Below, piece after piece: positions 1-5,948 of a DNA stretch of 5,948 nt. The position numbers and the translations under genes were made by a program. The DNA comes from WHTB01 sp050699035. GTDB lineage: Bacteria; Actinomycetota; Actinomycetes; Propionibacteriales; Nocardioidaceae. The stretch is from the NCBI GenBank assembly GCA_050699035.1, contig JBOHDE010000232.1:1-5948 (forward strand). Direction: 5' to 3'. Within the stretch, counting starts at the first letter, position 1. Each line of letters opens with the position of its first letter. The notes under the pieces were generated by a model, which saw nothing but the letters and a program-made list of their open reading frames with translations, was not told the origin of the DNA and did not search any database.

Positions 1-37
1 GTTTTCGACAGACACGCCGGCGTGTCGCGTCGAAAAC
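1..37. terminator. long hairpin, probable (bidirectional) terminator of the regulator gene
   Basis: Bases 1-9 (GTTTTCGAC) are the exact reverse complement of bases 29-37 (GTCGAAAAC). Between them, bases 11-26 form a perfect 16-bp palindrome (GACACGCCGGCGTGTC). Only an A at 10 opposite GC at 27-28 interrupts the stem. The structure begins 18 bases beyond the stop codon of the leftward regulator gene, where a terminator would be expected. No U-tract is visible on the rightward side, and the leftward continuation is outside the window, so it could be an actinobacterial U-less terminator, a bidirectional terminator shared with an unseen neighbour, or a protein-binding palindrome. The arms may extend past base 1. 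Confidence 0.6.
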
Positions 38-55
38 GTCACACTCAACGGGAGG

Positions 56-1045
56 TTACGACAGCAGGCCCTGGCGTACGGCTTGGAGCACGATTTGGGT
101 CCGGCTCTGCACGCCGAGCCTGACCATCAGCTGCCGGATCCGCCGTTGGACGGTCCGCCGGGAGACGCCGAGCTGGTGGGCCATCGCGTCGTCCTTCAGC
201 CCGGCGGAGAGCAGGGTGAGGAGCGCCTTGTCGGCGGCCGGGAGTACGTCGCGGTCAGCCGGACCTGGGTCAGTCCGCAGGCCGATCGGGGTGGCCGTCC
301 GCCACAGGGACTCGAACAGGGCGATCAGCGCGTTCAGCATCGGCGTCGCGTTCAGCAGCACGATGCCGTCGACGCCGGGCGCGTCGTCGGCCAACGGCAC
401 GATGGCGTGGCGTCGGTCCGCGATCATCAGCTTCGTCGGGAGCCGGTCCAGCAGCCGGGCCTCCTCACCGAGGTCGGCGAGCTGGCGCAGGGTCGCGAGC
501 TGGCCGGGCGCTTCGAGGGCCGACCGCTCGTAGATGACTCGCGCCCGCACGCCGCGCTCCAGGTGGTCGATCTCGGTGGCCGTCACCTGCTGCTCGGTCG
601 CCTCGTACGGCGGCTTGTCGAAGACCAGGATCTCCTGGGTCGCGACGGACTGCAGCTGGGAGATGCGCTGGAGTACGGCTTCGTGTCCGAGCACCACCTC
701 CACCAGATGGAGCGGGCTGACCGCGCTGGCCTTGACGAACGTCTCCTGGTAGCCGGTGATCGCGGCCCGAGCCCGGCTGAGCTCGTCCTCCTGCTGATGC
801 AGCAAGATGCCCAACGCCAGCTCGGGGGAGGTCGGGAAGAACTGCGGTTGCCGGCTCGCCGACCGGGTGGCGAGGCCCTTGCTCTCCAGCTCGTGCAACG
901 CGTCGCGCGCCCGGGCCGTGGTCGAGTCGAGGCGGCGGGCCGACTCGGAGATCGAGAGGCCCGGCCGCTCCAGCAGCAGCGCGTAGAGGTCCTCACTGAA
1001 CGCGCTGATCCCCAGCGTGCCGAGCACCCGCCGGTCTTCGACCAT
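56..1045 (-). CDS. LuxR-family transcriptional regulator with N-terminal TrmB-like HTH
   Basis: A 329-residue cytoplasmic DNA-binding regulator. Residues about 10-70 resemble the TrmB/winged-helix domain (FSEDLYALLLERPGLSISE, then a DALHELESKGL helix and a QPQFFPTSP wing). Residues about 82-105 are a charged helix that could form a dimerising coiled coil. Residues about 115-250 resemble the PLD-like sensory domain of TrmB-type proteins (RARVIYER, LGEEARLLDRLPTKLMIADR, IALFESLWRTA). Residues about 268-326 are a LuxR/GerE helix-turn-helix with recognition helix SRRTVQRRIRQLMVRLG at 295-311. No receiver domain is present, so this is not a classical two-component response regulator; a small-ligand input is likely but unknown. 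The start at 1045 is chosen because AGGAGAG lies 5 bases upstream. The frame stays open to 1324, but that extension has no TrmB-like sequence and would run into the divergent gene. It is transcribed away from the protease gene and probably controls it and itself. Family is secure; ligand and targets are inferred. Confidence 0.93.
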   Translation of the reverse strand: MVEDRRVLGTLGISAFSEDLYALLLERPGLSISESARRLDSTTARARDALHELESKGLATRSASRQPQFFPTSPELALGILLHQQEDELSRARAAITGYQETFVKASAVSPLHLVEVVLGHEAVLQRISQLQSVATQEILVFDKPPYEATEQQVTATEIDHLERGVRARVIYERSALEAPGQLATLRQLADLGEEARLLDRLPTKLMIADRRHAIVPLADDAPGVDGIVLLNATPMLNALIALFESLWRTATPIGLRTDPGPADRDVLPAADKALLTLLSAGLKDDAMAHQLGVSRRTVQRRIRQLMVRLGVQSRTQIVLQAVRQGLLS

Positions 1046-1050
1046 GTCGT

Positions 1051-1057
1051 CTCTCCT
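1051..1057 (-). promoter_or_regulatory. ribosome binding site of the LuxR-family regulator
   Basis: Read on the minus strand, AGGAGAG ends 5 bases before the ATG at 1045-1043. It is the only strong Shine-Dalgarno sequence near the in-frame ATGs I examined, and it decides against the longer open frame that reaches 1324. Confidence 0.75.
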
Positions 1058-1084
1058 GAGCTCTCGGTGGCTAGCCTGCGCCAT

Positions 1085-1100
1085 TGGCATGACTATGCCA
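1085..1100. promoter_or_regulatory. perfect inverted repeat, candidate regulator operator
   Basis: TGGCAT (1085-1090) and ATGCCA (1095-1100) are perfect inverted arms around a 4-base spacer (GACT). The dyad lies in the 157-bp space between two divergent genes, 39 bases upstream of the regulator ATG and 102 bases upstream of the protease ATG. A symmetric 16-bp site suits a LuxR-type dimer, so binding by the adjacent regulator is the natural inference. I noticed no second copy of either arm elsewhere in the window. It could instead be a binding site for an unlinked regulator. Confidence 0.5.
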
Positions 1101-1187
1101 CCTCGCGGTGGGTGATCCGGCCTACGGTGTTGCTCAGTCATCGCGGCCGCACCCCGTCGGACGGGGGAGTGGTCTGAGTCGGCAGCC

Positions 1188-1194
1188 AAGGAGA
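1188..1194 (+). promoter_or_regulatory. ribosome binding site of the S8 protease gene
   Basis: AAGGAGA is followed by an 8-base spacer and the ATG at 1203. This near-consensus site, together with the signal peptide that begins immediately, fixes the protease start. Confidence 0.8.
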
Positions 1195-1202
1195 CGACGC
1201 TG

Positions 1203-4200
1203 ATGTCGAAGACGAGCCTCGGGATCGGAACGCTGGCGACCTCCGCGCTCCTGACCACCGCACTGACCACCCTCGGGCAGGTGCAGGCGACGGCCGAGAC
1301 GGCGGACCGGGTCACCGTGATCATCGAGCTGTCCGGTCAGCCGGCCCTGGCAGCGGTACGAGCCGACGGTCGCTCGGGATGGGACCAGGCGCGCCGACGC
1401 GGCGCCGAGCTGGAGCGTCGGCACGATGCCGTCGTCGAGTCGGCCGACCAGGCCGGCATCGACCTCGCGGTGCAGGACGATCTCACGGCCGCCTACAACG
1501 GCATCGTCGCCGAGGTGCCGAGCTCTCGGGTCGAGGCGGTCGAGCAGCTCCCCGGTGTCCACCGGGTGCACGAGGACGCGACGTACACCGTGACGCTGGA
1601 CGACTCCGTACCCCTCGTCGGGGCGCCGGAGGCCTGGCAGCGGACCGACCCGGGCGGCAAGCCGCTGACCGGTACCGGCACCGTGGTCGCGATCCTGGAC
1701 AGCGGGGTCGACTACCGCCACCCCGACCTCGGCGCCGGTCTCGGTGCCGGCCACAAGGTCGTGACCGGCCATGACTTCGTCAACGACGACGACGACCCGA
1801 TGGACGACTACGGGCACGGCACCCATGTCGCCGGGATCGTGGCCGCCGACGGCGACGTCCGCGGGGTGGCGCCCGGGGCGCAGCTGGCTGCCTACAAGGT
1901 GCTGGACCGGTTCGGTCGCGGACAGCTGTCCGACATCCTGCCCGCACTGGACACGGCGGTCGCGCCGGACAACCCCCATCGAGCCGACGTCATCAACATG
2001 AGCCTCAGCGGCCCGGGCGACGGCACCGACGCACTGTCGGTGGCGGCCGGCCAGGCGGTCGAGGCTGGGGCCGTGGTGGTCGGTTCCGCGGGCAACTCCG
2101 GCCCGGGCGCACAGAGCGTCGGGTCGCCGGCGGCGGCCGAGGCGGTGCTGGCCGTGGGCGCCAGCGTCAGCGGCCTCGAGGTGCCCCGGGCCACCATGGT
2201 CGAGCCGTTCGAGCAGGACCTGCGCGGCGTACGTCGTGACTTCTCGGCGCACCCACCGGCCGAGCCGACGCGCCTCGACGTGGTCGACATCGGGACCGGC
2301 GCGCCCGGCAGCTACGACGACGTCGACGTGACCGGCAAGGCGGTGCTGATCTACGACGACGGCAACGCACTCGACAAGGCCACCGCGGCCGAGCAGCGGG
2401 GCGCTCGCGCGGCGTTCTTCTTCATCCCCGACTTCTGGCCGTGGAACGAGGGCGCCCGGCCGGCTGCACCCGGGCTGGCGCCGCCGGGCGACGCGGCCGC
2501 GATGGCGGACGCGTTCGGCACCGATGCGGACGACGGCCGCCTCGAATCCCTTGTCTCGATGCAGATTCCGGGTGCGAGCGCGTCGACCCTGCAGGCCGAG
2601 CTCGCCGACGGAACGGTGCGGGTGGAGCTGACCGGCACCGACGCGACCGACCAGCTCGCCGACTTCAGCTCACGCGGTCCGAGCGGGCGCTTCGGGCTCA
2701 AGCCGGACCTGGTGGCACCGGGCGTCGAGATCCTCTCCACGCTGCCCGGCGGGACACACGGGCGGGGCAGCGGTACGAGCATGGCCGCTCCGCATGTCGC
2801 GGGCGCCGCGGCGCTGGTGCGGCAGGGACACCCGGACTGGACCGTCGGTCAGGTCGCCGGGGCGCTGACCGGCACCGCCGTACGGCTCGCGGATGCGACC
2901 CCGCTGGAGCAGGGCGCCGGGCGGCTGGACGTCCTCGCGGCCACCGGCGCCGGCGTCGTACCCACGTCCCGCGCACTGTCGCTCGGACTGGCCGATCTGG
3001 CGGCAGCCGACGTCGACCGGGCGGCGACCATGACGCTTGACAACCTCGGACCGACCGCCAGGACCGCGGCCCTGACGGTCCGGTCGCAGCCGGGTCCCGA
3101 CGCGTCGGTCACGGTCGAGCCGGCGCAGGTCACCGTGCCGCCGAACGGGTCGGCCGACGCCGCGCTGCGCGTACGCCTGCCGGCTCCGGAGGCGGACGGC
3201 GACGTCAGCGGCTGGGTCGACGTGGACCTCGGCGCCGACGGCACGACCGACCTCTCGGTGCCGTACCTGCTCGCGGTCCGCCACCTGTCCGTGCACGCCA
3301 CCCCGGACCCGGCTCCGGAGGGGACCCGGACGACGGTGTACGTGCGGAGCCCGGCGGACGGGGTCGGCGCACCGACCCTCGACTTCGTGTGCCCCGGGCT
3401 CAGCCCACAGCACCCCGACCTGGAGCAGCTCGGCACCCGGCTGTGGCGCGCCGTCGTCGAGGTCGGCGACCCGGGGCTGTGCGAGGCCCGCGCGCGGCTG
3501 CTCGCCGACGACCGCTACGGCTCGCCGACCCTGACCGGCGCCGCGCCCGTCGAGTCGGCCGCCCCGCCGGACCAGGACGCCGGCGCGTCGCACTGGCAGC
3601 CGATCGGGCCGAACTCGGGGTACGGCCACCTCGCGTTCGACGCCACCGACAGCAAGCGGATGTCCGTCGTCCAGATCGGGCGCCCCAGCCTGTTCGTCAC
3701 CGACGACCGGATGGAGACGTGGCGGGAGTCCCGCACCATGCCGATGGCCGGCGGCGTGCCAGCGGGAGTCGAGACCCACCCGCACGACTCCGGCGTGATG
3801 TACGTCGCGGTGAACGGCGGCCCGGACCCGAGCTACGAGGGACGCGTCCTGCGTACGACGGACGGCGGCGCGAGCTGGCAGATCCTGCCCGGCCCCGACC
3901 AGGACATCAGGGAGATCGCCCTCGACACCGCCGGGACCGCGCTGGCCGTGGTGGCCGGCGGGCAGCTGCGCGTCACGACCGACGACGGTGAGACCTGGAC
4001 GACGTTGTACAGCCCGGGCACCTCCGTACGCGGCATGCACTGGATCGCCGGCGACCTCTATGTCGCGTCCAACGCCGGGCTGCAGGTGGTCCGCGACGCG
4101 GCGTCCGACACGCCGATCGGGCCGCAGGTGCTGTTCAGGCCCGGGGTCCTTGGCTGGGCCGAGGCGGTCACCGGCGACGAGGAGACGCTCCTCGTCACGG

Positions 4201-5459
4201 CCTACCCGAGCCCGTGGATGTTCGCGTCCGACGACGGCGGGGCGACGTTCCGCGAGATCTTCCGCGCCACCGGATCCAGCTTCCAGGACGTGGAGCTGGT
4301 CGGTGACGACATCTACGCGACCAACACGCGCAACACCTGGGTGGGACATGACCGAGGTGCCACCTGGGAGGAGTGGGGAGACCCGATGCCGCCGTCGGTC
4401 GAGACCGACATCTCGTCCTGGCGCAGCCCGCATCCGTCGCTCGCGGACACGTTCTACGTGGCGGCGTCGGGCGCCGGTATCTACGCCACCGACTCGCCCG
4501 GTTCGTACCAGCGCGTCGGTGTCCCTGGCGCCGACGTGTACGACCTGGTGACCGCCCAGGGCGCCGACGGGGAGGCGCTGGTCGCGGGCACCGTCCGTGA
4601 CACGTACCGAACAGGGGCGCAGGGCCGCGAAGCCTTCCGCCCGGAAGACCTCGAGTGGCAGTCGTCGGGCGGCGAGGGCCGCCAAGGCGTGGCCGCCCAG
4701 TTCGTCGCCCGCGCGCCGAGCAACCCGTCGGTCGTCTACAAGCTGCGCAAGGACGCGTTCCTGACGTTCGGCATCTTCCGCAGTGAGGACGGCGGCGCCA
4801 CCTGGGACCGTCAGGTCAGCCCGTCGGAGTTCCCGACCTCGCTGCTGGTCCATCCGGCCGACCCGGACCGCATCTACGCCGGGTACCTGAGCCTCACGGG
4901 TGCGGGTCTCGTGGTGAGTACGGACGGCGGCGAGTCGTGGCGGAAGGTCGATCAGGGCCGCATCTTCCAGACCCTGGCCGGTGACCCCGCCGACCCCGAC
5001 CGGATGTGGGCCGGCGACCACGAGGGCCTCTACCTGTCCGAGGACGCGGGTCTGCACTTCCGCCGCCTGGCGAGCCACCCGGTCACCGCGATCGCGGTCG
5101 ACCCCGACGACTCGCAGCGCCTCGTGGTCGGCGGCCGGGACCTGTTCACCAGCACCGACGGCGGCGAGACGCTGCAGCGGGGCGACCATGGGCCGTTGGA
5201 CCAGTGGATCACCGACCTCGCCATCTCGCCGCTCGACGGCCGCACCGTCTATGCCGCCGCCGGACCGTTCTACGACGAGCTCGGTGTCCTGAGGAACGGC
5301 CGCGGAGTCCTGCGGAGCGTCGACGGCGGTGCGAGCTGGCGGTCGTTCAGCGTCGGCCTCGACAACACCGACGTGACCAGCCTCGCGATGGGCCTAGATG
5401 GTCGTCACCTGTACGCCGGGACCTTTGGCGGCGGCGTGCACCGAGTCAAGGTCCGCTGA
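1203..5459 (+). CDS. secreted S8 (subtilisin-like) serine protease fused to a C-terminal Asp-box beta-propeller region
   Basis: An exported endopeptidase of 1,418 residues, far longer than a simple subtilisin. Domains in order: signal peptide about 1-31/34 (hydrophobic core LGIGTLATSALLTTALTTLG, cleavage near VQATA or AETA); I9-type inhibitor propeptide about 37-127; S8 catalytic domain about 140-580 with Asp166 (AILDSGVD), His205 (GHGTHVAG), oxyanion Asn298 (GSAGNSGPG) and Ser526 (GSGTSMAAPHVAG), all present, so activity is expected; a protease-associated (PA) insertion about 360-475 between Asn298 and Ser526 (VTGKAVLIYDD, IPGASAS); an Fn3-like domain about 588-693; a second Ig-like domain about 694-790 holding the only two cysteines (730, 760); and an Asp-box propeller region about 797-1418. 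There is no transmembrane anchor, LPXTG motif or lipobox, so it is probably released. Protease and secretion are secure. The propeller may bind substrate or the cell surface, which is inference. It is the first gene of a tightly coupled pair with the next one. Confidence 0.96.
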   Translation: MSKTSLGIGTLATSALLTTALTTLGQVQATAETADRVTVIIELSGQPALAAVRADGRSGWDQARRRGAELERRHDAVVESADQAGIDLAVQDDLTAAYNGIVAEVPSSRVEAVEQLPGVHRVHEDATYTVTLDDSVPLVGAPEAWQRTDPGGKPLTGTGTVVAILDSGVDYRHPDLGAGLGAGHKVVTGHDFVNDDDDPMDDYGHGTHVAGIVAADGDVRGVAPGAQLAAYKVLDRFGRGQLSDILPALDTAVAPDNPHRADVINMSLSGPGDGTDALSVAAGQAVEAGAVVVGSAGNSGPGAQSVGSPAAAEAVLAVGASVSGLEVPRATMVEPFEQDLRGVRRDFSAHPPAEPTRLDVVDIGTGAPGSYDDVDVTGKAVLIYDDGNALDKATAAEQRGARAAFFFIPDFWPWNEGARPAAPGLAPPGDAAAMADAFGTDADDGRLESLVSMQIPGASASTLQAELADGTVRVELTGTDATDQLADFSSRGPSGRFGLKPDLVAPGVEILSTLPGGTHGRGSGTSMAAPHVAGAAALVRQGHPDWTVGQVAGALTGTAVRLADATPLEQGAGRLDVLAATGAGVVPTSRALSLGLADLAAADVDRAATMTLDNLGPTARTAALTVRSQPGPDASVTVEPAQVTVPPNGSADAALRVRLPAPEADGDVSGWVDVDLGADGTTDLSVPYLLAVRHLSVHATPDPAPEGTRTTVYVRSPADGVGAPTLDFVCPGLSPQHPDLEQLGTRLWRAVVEVGDPGLCEARARLLADDRYGSPTLTGAAPVESAAPPDQDAGASHWQPIGPNSGYGHLAFDATDSKRMSVVQIGRPSLFVTDDRMETWRESRTMPMAGGVPAGVETHPHDSGVMYVAVNGGPDPSYEGRVLRTTDGGASWQILPGPDQDIREIALDTAGTALAVVAGGQLRVTTDDGETWTTLYSPGTSVRGMHWIAGDLYVASNAGLQVVRDAASDTPIGPQVLFRPGVLGWAEAVTGDEETLLVTAYPSPWMFASDDGGATFREIFRATGSSFQDVELVGDDIYATNTRNTWVGHDRGATWEEWGDPMPPSVETDISSWRSPHPSLADTFYVAASGAGIYATDSPGSYQRVGVPGADVYDLVTAQGADGEALVAGTVRDTYRTGAQGREAFRPEDLEWQSSGGEGRQGVAAQFVARAPSNPSVVYKLRKDAFLTFGIFRSEDGGATWDRQVSPSEFPTSLLVHPADPDRIYAGYLSLTGAGLVVSTDGGESWRKVDQGRIFQTLAGDPADPDRMWAGDHEGLYLSEDAGLHFRRLASHPVTAIAVDPDDSQRLVVGGRDLFTSTDGGETLQRGDHGPLDQWITDLAISPLDGRTVYAAAGPFYDELGVLRNGRGVLRSVDGGASWRSFSVGLDNTDVTSLAMGLDGRHLYAGTFGGGVHRVKVR
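3699..5339 (+). repeat. Asp-box (BNR/sortilin-like) propeller repeats within the S8 protease
   Basis: Each repeat ends in the Asp-box pattern S/T-x-D-x-G-x-T/S-W/F between two strands of a propeller blade. Clear or near-clear boxes have their central Asp at residues 835 (Gly replaced by Met), 887, 927, 1010, 1050, 1196, 1241, 1281, 1319 and 1374; examples are TTDGGASW, TTDDGETW, SEDGGATW and STDGGESW. Degenerate boxes fit at about 965 (VRDAASD), 1097 (ATDSPGSY) and 1139 (YRTGAQGREAF). Spacing is 38-57 residues, as expected for one blade each. Such propellers occur in sortilin/Vps10, GH74 xyloglucanases, sialidases and Ycf48-like proteins; here no catalytic residues of those enzymes can be assigned. 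Confidence 0.85.
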
Positions 5460-5461
5460 TG
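5457..5461 (+). other. TGATG stop/start overlap, probable translational coupling
   Basis: The protease stop TGA (5457-5459) shares its final A with the ATG (5459-5461) of the next gene. Only a weak AAGG (5448-5451) precedes that ATG, so reinitiation by ribosomes finishing the protease is the likely way the downstream gene is translated. An alternative in-frame ATG at 5468 has no better ribosome binding site. Confidence 0.75.
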
Positions 5462-5948
5462 ACCGAGATGTCGCGACACCTGGGCCGCGTAGCCACCTGC
5501 CTGACCTCGTCCGCCCTGCTCCTGCTGCTGCCGCTCGCCGACGCCGGTGCGGCGCCCCGGCCACCGATCGACCCCGAACCGGCCTGGGTCGCCACGCTGT
5601 CCGCCGCGGACGGCGACACCGCCTGGGCCAACGGTGCGATCACCGCGACCCGAGGCAACGCCGTCTTCGTCAGCGGTCGGCTCGACAGCGAGACCGCGGG
5701 GTCGGACATCACCACAGTCGCCTACCGCGCCAACGACGGGCGGGTCTTGTGGCAGGCCTCGTACGACGGGGACCTCCATGGCGGTGACACCGCCCGGGAC
5801 CTCGCGGTCAGCGACGACGGCAGGCTGGTGTTCGTGCTCGGGCAGACGCCCGGCGACCTCGGCCGTGTCGTGACCATCGCGTACGACGCCGCCAGCGGGG
5901 AGCAGCAGTGGACCGCGCTGTATGGCTCGTCGGTCAACCCGACCGAGG
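5459..5948 (+). CDS. secreted PQQ-like (BamB/quinoprotein-type) beta-propeller protein, 3' end outside window
   Basis: This frame is open from the ATG at 5459 to the window edge, giving 163 residues with no stop. Residues 1-32 form a signal peptide: Arg6 and Arg10, hydrophobic core ALLLLLPLA (19-27), and cleavage near ADA29 or AGA31. Cys14 lies before the core and does not make a lipobox, so this is not an evident lipoprotein. The mature part has two copies of a strand motif 53 residues apart, TTVAYRANDGRVLWQASYDG (85-104) and VTIAYDAASGEQQWTALYGS (138-157). Between them is a LAVSDDGRLVFVLG segment (115-128), and an earlier similar segment VFVSGRLD lies at 69-76. This Y-D-A-x-x-G-x-x-x-W pattern is typical of PQQ-like propellers, which are often non-enzymatic binding scaffolds. 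It overlaps the protease gene by one base and is probably co-expressed with it. The exact role is unknown, and the missing C-terminus could carry further domains. Confidence 0.85.
   Translation, partial: MTEMSRHLGRVATCLTSSALLLLLPLADAGAAPRPPIDPEPAWVATLSAADGDTAWANGAITATRGNAVFVSGRLDSETAGSDITTVAYRANDGRVLWQASYDGDLHGGDTARDLAVSDDGRLVFVLGQTPGDLGRVVTIAYDAASGEQQWTALYGSSVNPTE

Noticed and set aside
1084..1116. TTGGCA (1084-1089) as a -35 for a rightward promoter
   Set aside because: No acceptable -10 lies 16-19 bases downstream; the nearest A/T-containing hexamer (GGTGAT, 1111-1116) needs a 21-base spacer. TTGGCA is better explained as part of the dyad.
83..1177. 364-residue open frame on the plus strand across the regulator gene
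   Set aside because: Its translation is low-complexity and rich in Arg, Gly, Gln and Leu, with no domain. It lies antisense to a well-supported regulator and is typical of GC-rich shadow frames.
1046..1324. N-terminal extension of the regulator by 93 codons
   Set aside because: The frame is open, but the extension overlaps the protease start, has no TrmB-like sequence, and is separated from the domain by a strong ribosome binding site and ATG at 1045.
1134..2252. 372-residue minus-strand open frame covering the protease N-terminus
   Set aside because: Antisense to the signal peptide, propeptide and catalytic motifs of the protease, with no domain of its own. It would also overlap the divergent promoter region.
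2670..5189. 839-residue open frame on the minus strand opposite the protease
   Set aside because: It is unusually long, but its composition (Arg, Val, Gly, Asp, His) is what reverse-strand reading of GC-rich codons gives. It has no recognisable motif, whereas the opposite strand encodes clear S8 and Asp-box motifs.
5459..5557. Lipoprotein signal in the coupled propeller protein
   Set aside because: The only cysteine (residue 14, context VATC) precedes the hydrophobic core rather than following it and does not fit a lipobox.
5405..5779. Minus-strand open frame of 124 residues near the right end
   Set aside because: It lies opposite the signal peptide and first repeats of the coupled propeller protein and shows no motif.

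Overview
The window is high-GC DNA (roughly 70% by eye) with strong G/C preference at third codon positions and AGGAG-type ribosome binding sites. This points to an actinobacterium. A Nocardioides/Kribbella-like soil lineage is a guess; no marker gene fixes the genus.

Layout. A long near-perfect hairpin (1-37) sits at the left edge. It lies just beyond the stop of a minus-strand regulator (56-1045) that carries a TrmB-like N-terminal winged helix and a LuxR-type C-terminal helix-turn-helix. A 157-bp divergent intergenic region (1046-1202) contains a perfect dyad, TGGCAT-N4-ATGCCA (1085-1100), the best operator candidate. Rightward comes a very large secreted subtilisin-family (S8) protease of 1,418 residues (1203-5459). 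It has a signal peptide, an I9-type propeptide, a complete Asp/His/Asn/Ser active site, a protease-associated insertion, two Ig/Fn3-like domains, and a roughly 620-residue C-terminal region made of Asp-box (BNR/sortilin-like) beta-propeller blades. Its TGA overlaps by one base the ATG of a second secreted protein (5459 to the window end, incomplete), which has a signal peptide and PQQ-like/BamB-like propeller repeats.

Working model (inference): the regulator controls the divergent two-gene operon through the intergenic dyad, and the operon exports two proteins outside the membrane, a protease carrying its own propeller module and a translationally coupled second propeller protein. The substrate, the inducer and the role of the second propeller cannot be read from the sequence.

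The most distinctive observation is the propeller part of the protease. Ten clear and three degenerate Asp-boxes are spaced 38-57 residues apart. The C-terminus stops just where a fourteenth box would begin, and the propeller's N-terminal segment looks like the missing outer strand of that blade. This suggests two seven-bladed propellers closed by a strand exchange between the two ends of the region.

There is no stretch over 300 bases without a gene. I saw no RNA genes, mobile elements or CRISPR array.
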